Origin: an uncultured Flavobacteriaceae bacterium
Lineage (GTDB): Bacteria > Bacteroidota > Bacteroidia > Flavobacteriales > Flavobacteriaceae
Direction: 5' to 3'
NCBI GenBank assembly: GCA_947497145.1
Contig: CANMFQ010000007.1
Span: 1 to 64,000, forward strand
Length of the DNA: 64,000 bases
Shown here: one piece after another, positions 62,110-64,000 of the stretch
How positions within the stretch are numbered: position 1 is the stretch's first letter
Layout: the number at the start of each line of letters is the position of its first letter
The notes under the pieces: model-generated
Seen by the model: the letters and a program-made list of their open reading frames with translations, nothing else
The model's database searches: none
Told to the model about the DNA's origin: nothing
Position numbers and translations under genes: made by a program

Positions 62110-64000
62110 ATGAAGAACACAAACACATTGTTAGTTTTAGCCCTATTTGTGGGGGTAGCGTTTCATGGATCTAGCATCTTTTTTACTTTAGAAACTACTT
62201 ACGATGCCTTAATTCATCTATTTTTTGCCGATCATTATGCAAAAAGTTGGTTTGAACCATGGGATTATCGCTGGTATACGGGTTTTACCGTACAGGGATA
62301 TCCTCCTTTGGTACATCAAAGTATAGGCATTTTATCATATATAGGAGGTTTAAAGTTTGGCCTATTTACCGTAGGGCTTTTTGCAATAATTCTATTCATT
62401 ACAGGCACATATAGATTTGCATTATTGATGACAGCAAATAGAAAAATTGCTGGCTATACAGCTATATTGGCTGTTTTTTCTTCAACTTTTATTGAAACGC
62501 TTCATGTATTTGGGCAATTGCCGAGTATTGTAGGGCTTTCAATACTGCTGCATTCTATGCCTGAAATATACCTATGGATTAAAACCGGTAACTACAGATA
62601 TTTGGTAACTTCCTTGTCCTTAATAGCAGTTACCGTAACATCGCACCATGTCACACCAATTTTTGGGATGGTATTTTTTATTTTTCCTTTGATAGGTATG
62701 GTTATTATGGATACCTCTATTGATAAAGTTCATGTCAATAGCGCGCTTACTTTTAAAGTGTTTTTGGCGTCCTTTAAAAAACTGTTTTGGCGTATTGTAA
62801 GTTTTGGGTTTTCTTCTTTGTTTCTTATTGTGGTATGTATTTTACCCTATTGGATTAATACGAAGAAAAACCCCATTACGCAGGTACCTATTCCACATGG
62901 TTCTCGCGATAACTTTTTAGAAGTAACCTCTTCGGGGCTTGTTTTTTTCGTCATTCCTTGGGGTTTACTTACGTTTTTAATGCCCTATATATTTTATCGT
63001 TTCTTTAGCAAGCGTTATCTGTTTTTTGGATTATCAATGGTTATTTTAACCATTTTAGGTACCGGTGGTACCACGCCCATACCCTTAATTGTATTGGGTA
63101 AAACTGCATTTAATATTTTAACGCTTGACCGTTTTACACTTTGGGCAACTATTATGGCATTGCCCATTTTTGGTGAATTCACGTATCGAATGGTGGCGGG
63201 CGATTTAAAGCAACAACTACAAAAACGTTTTGGCGGTATTTATCATCGACTTTTGGGTGGAGCCATAGCGGGAGGGGTATTGTTTATGGTTATGTTTACA
63301 ATGAGTTTGGGGTATTTTAGACCCTCGCAACCGCAAAAAATTAATATGTTGCCTATTGTTAATTTTTTAAGCCAAGACCAGCATGACCAATGGCGTTATC
63401 TACCGCTAGGTTTTGGAGATCAAATGGCATGGCTGTCGGCACAAACCAATGCAATGACTGTAGATGGTAATTATCACTCGGCAAGACGACTACCTGAGCT
63501 AACCACAAGAGCAATAGAACGTCTCGAAAATTCAAAATTTAGAGGTGTTGAAGGTATTGGATCATTACAACAGTTTTTAACGGTGCCCGAGAAGTATAAT
63601 TTGAAATATATTTTTAGTAATGATAAATTTTATGATCCTATTCTTTATTTCTGCGGATGGCAACGACTGCAACAACTAGAAAATGGAATAATGGTTTGGG
63701 AGCGGCTAAATGTTCCTCCAATGCCTAAAATACTGCCTAAAGAAGATGTTGCCCAATGGCTAAAAATCATGTGGGGTATTATACCCATATTAACCGTGCT
63801 CATTGCATTTTTTATTAATATTCAATTATTGTGGTATCGGGTATTGAAATACAAGAAGTTACATATGCCTGATTATATGAAGTATCCCCTTGATTTTCAT
63901 GATTTTCCTAGGCTAATGGTAAACATTAACCACATTTGGGCATTTTTAGTGCTTGCTTGCTTGGGCTTTGGCATTTATGAATTTTACCTATTTAACGCAA
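62110..64000 (+). CDS. Large polytopic membrane protein, PTPS-related/GT-C-like (truncated at window edge)
   Basis: An open frame of at least 630 codons runs from ATG 62110 to the end of the window. Ten or more hydrophobic helices are visible. After the first helix comes a loop with acidic and aromatic residues (TYDALIHLFFADHYAKSWFE, WDYRWYTGFTVQGYPPL), typical of GT-C enzymes and of the membrane family related to 6-pyruvoyl-tetrahydropterin synthase (PF10131). A soluble segment (about 415-530; VNFLSQDQHDQWRYLPLGFG, MTVDGNYHSARRLPE) lies between later helices. It probably transfers sugars from polyprenyl-phosphate donors, matching the divergent DPM1-like neighbour. Confidence 0.7.
   Translation, partial: MKNTNTLLVLALFVGVAFHGSSIFFTLETTYDALIHLFFADHYAKSWFEPWDYRWYTGFTVQGYPPLVHQSIGILSYIGGLKFGLFTVGLFAIILFITGTYRFALLMTANRKIAGYTAILAVFSSTFIETLHVFGQLPSIVGLSILLHSMPEIYLWIKTGNYRYLVTSLSLIAVTVTSHHVTPIFGMVFFIFPLIGMVIMDTSIDKVHVNSALTFKVFLASFKKLFWRIVSFGFSSLFLIVVCILPYWINTKKNPITQVPIPHGSRDNFLEVTSSGLVFFVIPWGLLTFLMPYIFYRFFSKRYLFFGLSMVILTILGTGGTTPIPLIVLGKTAFNILTLDRFTLWATIMALPIFGEFTYRMVAGDLKQQLQKRFGGIYHRLLGGAIAGGVLFMVMFTMSLGYFRPSQPQKINMLPIVNFLSQDQHDQWRYLPLGFGDQMAWLSAQTNAMTVDGNYHSARRLPELTTRAIERLENSKFRGVEGIGSLQQFLTVPEKYNLKYIFSNDKFYDPILYFCGWQRLQQLENGIMVWERLNVPPMPKILPKEDVAQWLKIMWGIIPILTVLIAFFINIQLLWYRVLKYKKLHMPDYMKYPLDFHDFPRLMVNINHIWAFLVLACLGFGIYEFYLFNA

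Noticed and set aside
1-64000. CRISPR arrays, integrases and transposases
   Set aside because: No regularly spaced repeats and no recombinase or transposase motifs were seen anywhere in the window, despite repeat-flanked and duplicated regions.

Overview
The window is a stretch of chromosome from a marine-type member of the Flavobacteriaceae (phylum Bacteroidota). The evidence is: AT-rich DNA; a tmRNA with the tag GENNYALAA; the gliding-associated lipoprotein gldI beside nrnA; many lipoproteins with SC lipoboxes; a TTG-N19-TAnnTTTG promoter before ndk; and flavobacterial families such as DUF3810, DUF5683, DUF6122, DUF6438, WbqC and an oversized LepB. The genus cannot be fixed from the sequence alone.

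Layout. Positions 1-8 kb are accessory and loosely packed. They hold an unknown 394-aa gene bracketed by a 30-nt inverted repeat, a YihY/BrkB membrane protein, a DUF1444 protein, a secreted GH29 alpha-L-fucosidase, a VOC protein, and several small or broken ORFs. Positions 8-12 kb carry two lipoproteins (one a zinc metallopeptidase with an Asn/Asp/Thr linker), the tmRNA gene with a partial duplication of its 3' end and terminator, and a saccharopine/alanine-dehydrogenase-like enzyme. Positions 12.5-17.1 kb are a one-direction cluster of membrane proteins (DUF1361, DUF4173, three ~95-aa paralogues, a 33-aa peptide), a Coq4-like protein and a winged-helix regulator. Two near-identical palindromes sit directly before two of these genes and look like the regulator's operators.

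Positions 17.5-33.6 kb hold a DEDDh exonuclease/GIY-YIG fusion, duplicated lipoproteins, a translationally coupled operon (unknown protein, histidine kinase, response regulator), pirin and a Crp-type regulator, two exported amidohydrolases, DUF3810, PepD and DUF805. Positions 33.8-54.1 kb are dense housekeeping DNA: peptidyl-prolyl isomerases, nrnA, PhoD-like, ndk, recF, ribH, mutL, two rhomboids, an endonuclease/exonuclease/phosphatase protein, lepB, dapB, parB, parA, a DivIC/FtsB-like protein and udk. Positions 54-60.3 kb return to accessory genes, including an M20 peptidase broken by a one-base loss in a homopolymer.

The right edge (60.7-64 kb) has the most unusual pair. One gene encodes a CheY-like receiver fused to a DPM1-like family 2 glycosyltransferase. 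The other, divergent and running off the window, encodes a large polytopic membrane protein resembling the PTPS-related/GT-C class. They could form a polyprenyl-phosphate-sugar donor synthase and acceptor enzyme under phosphorelay control; this is inference.
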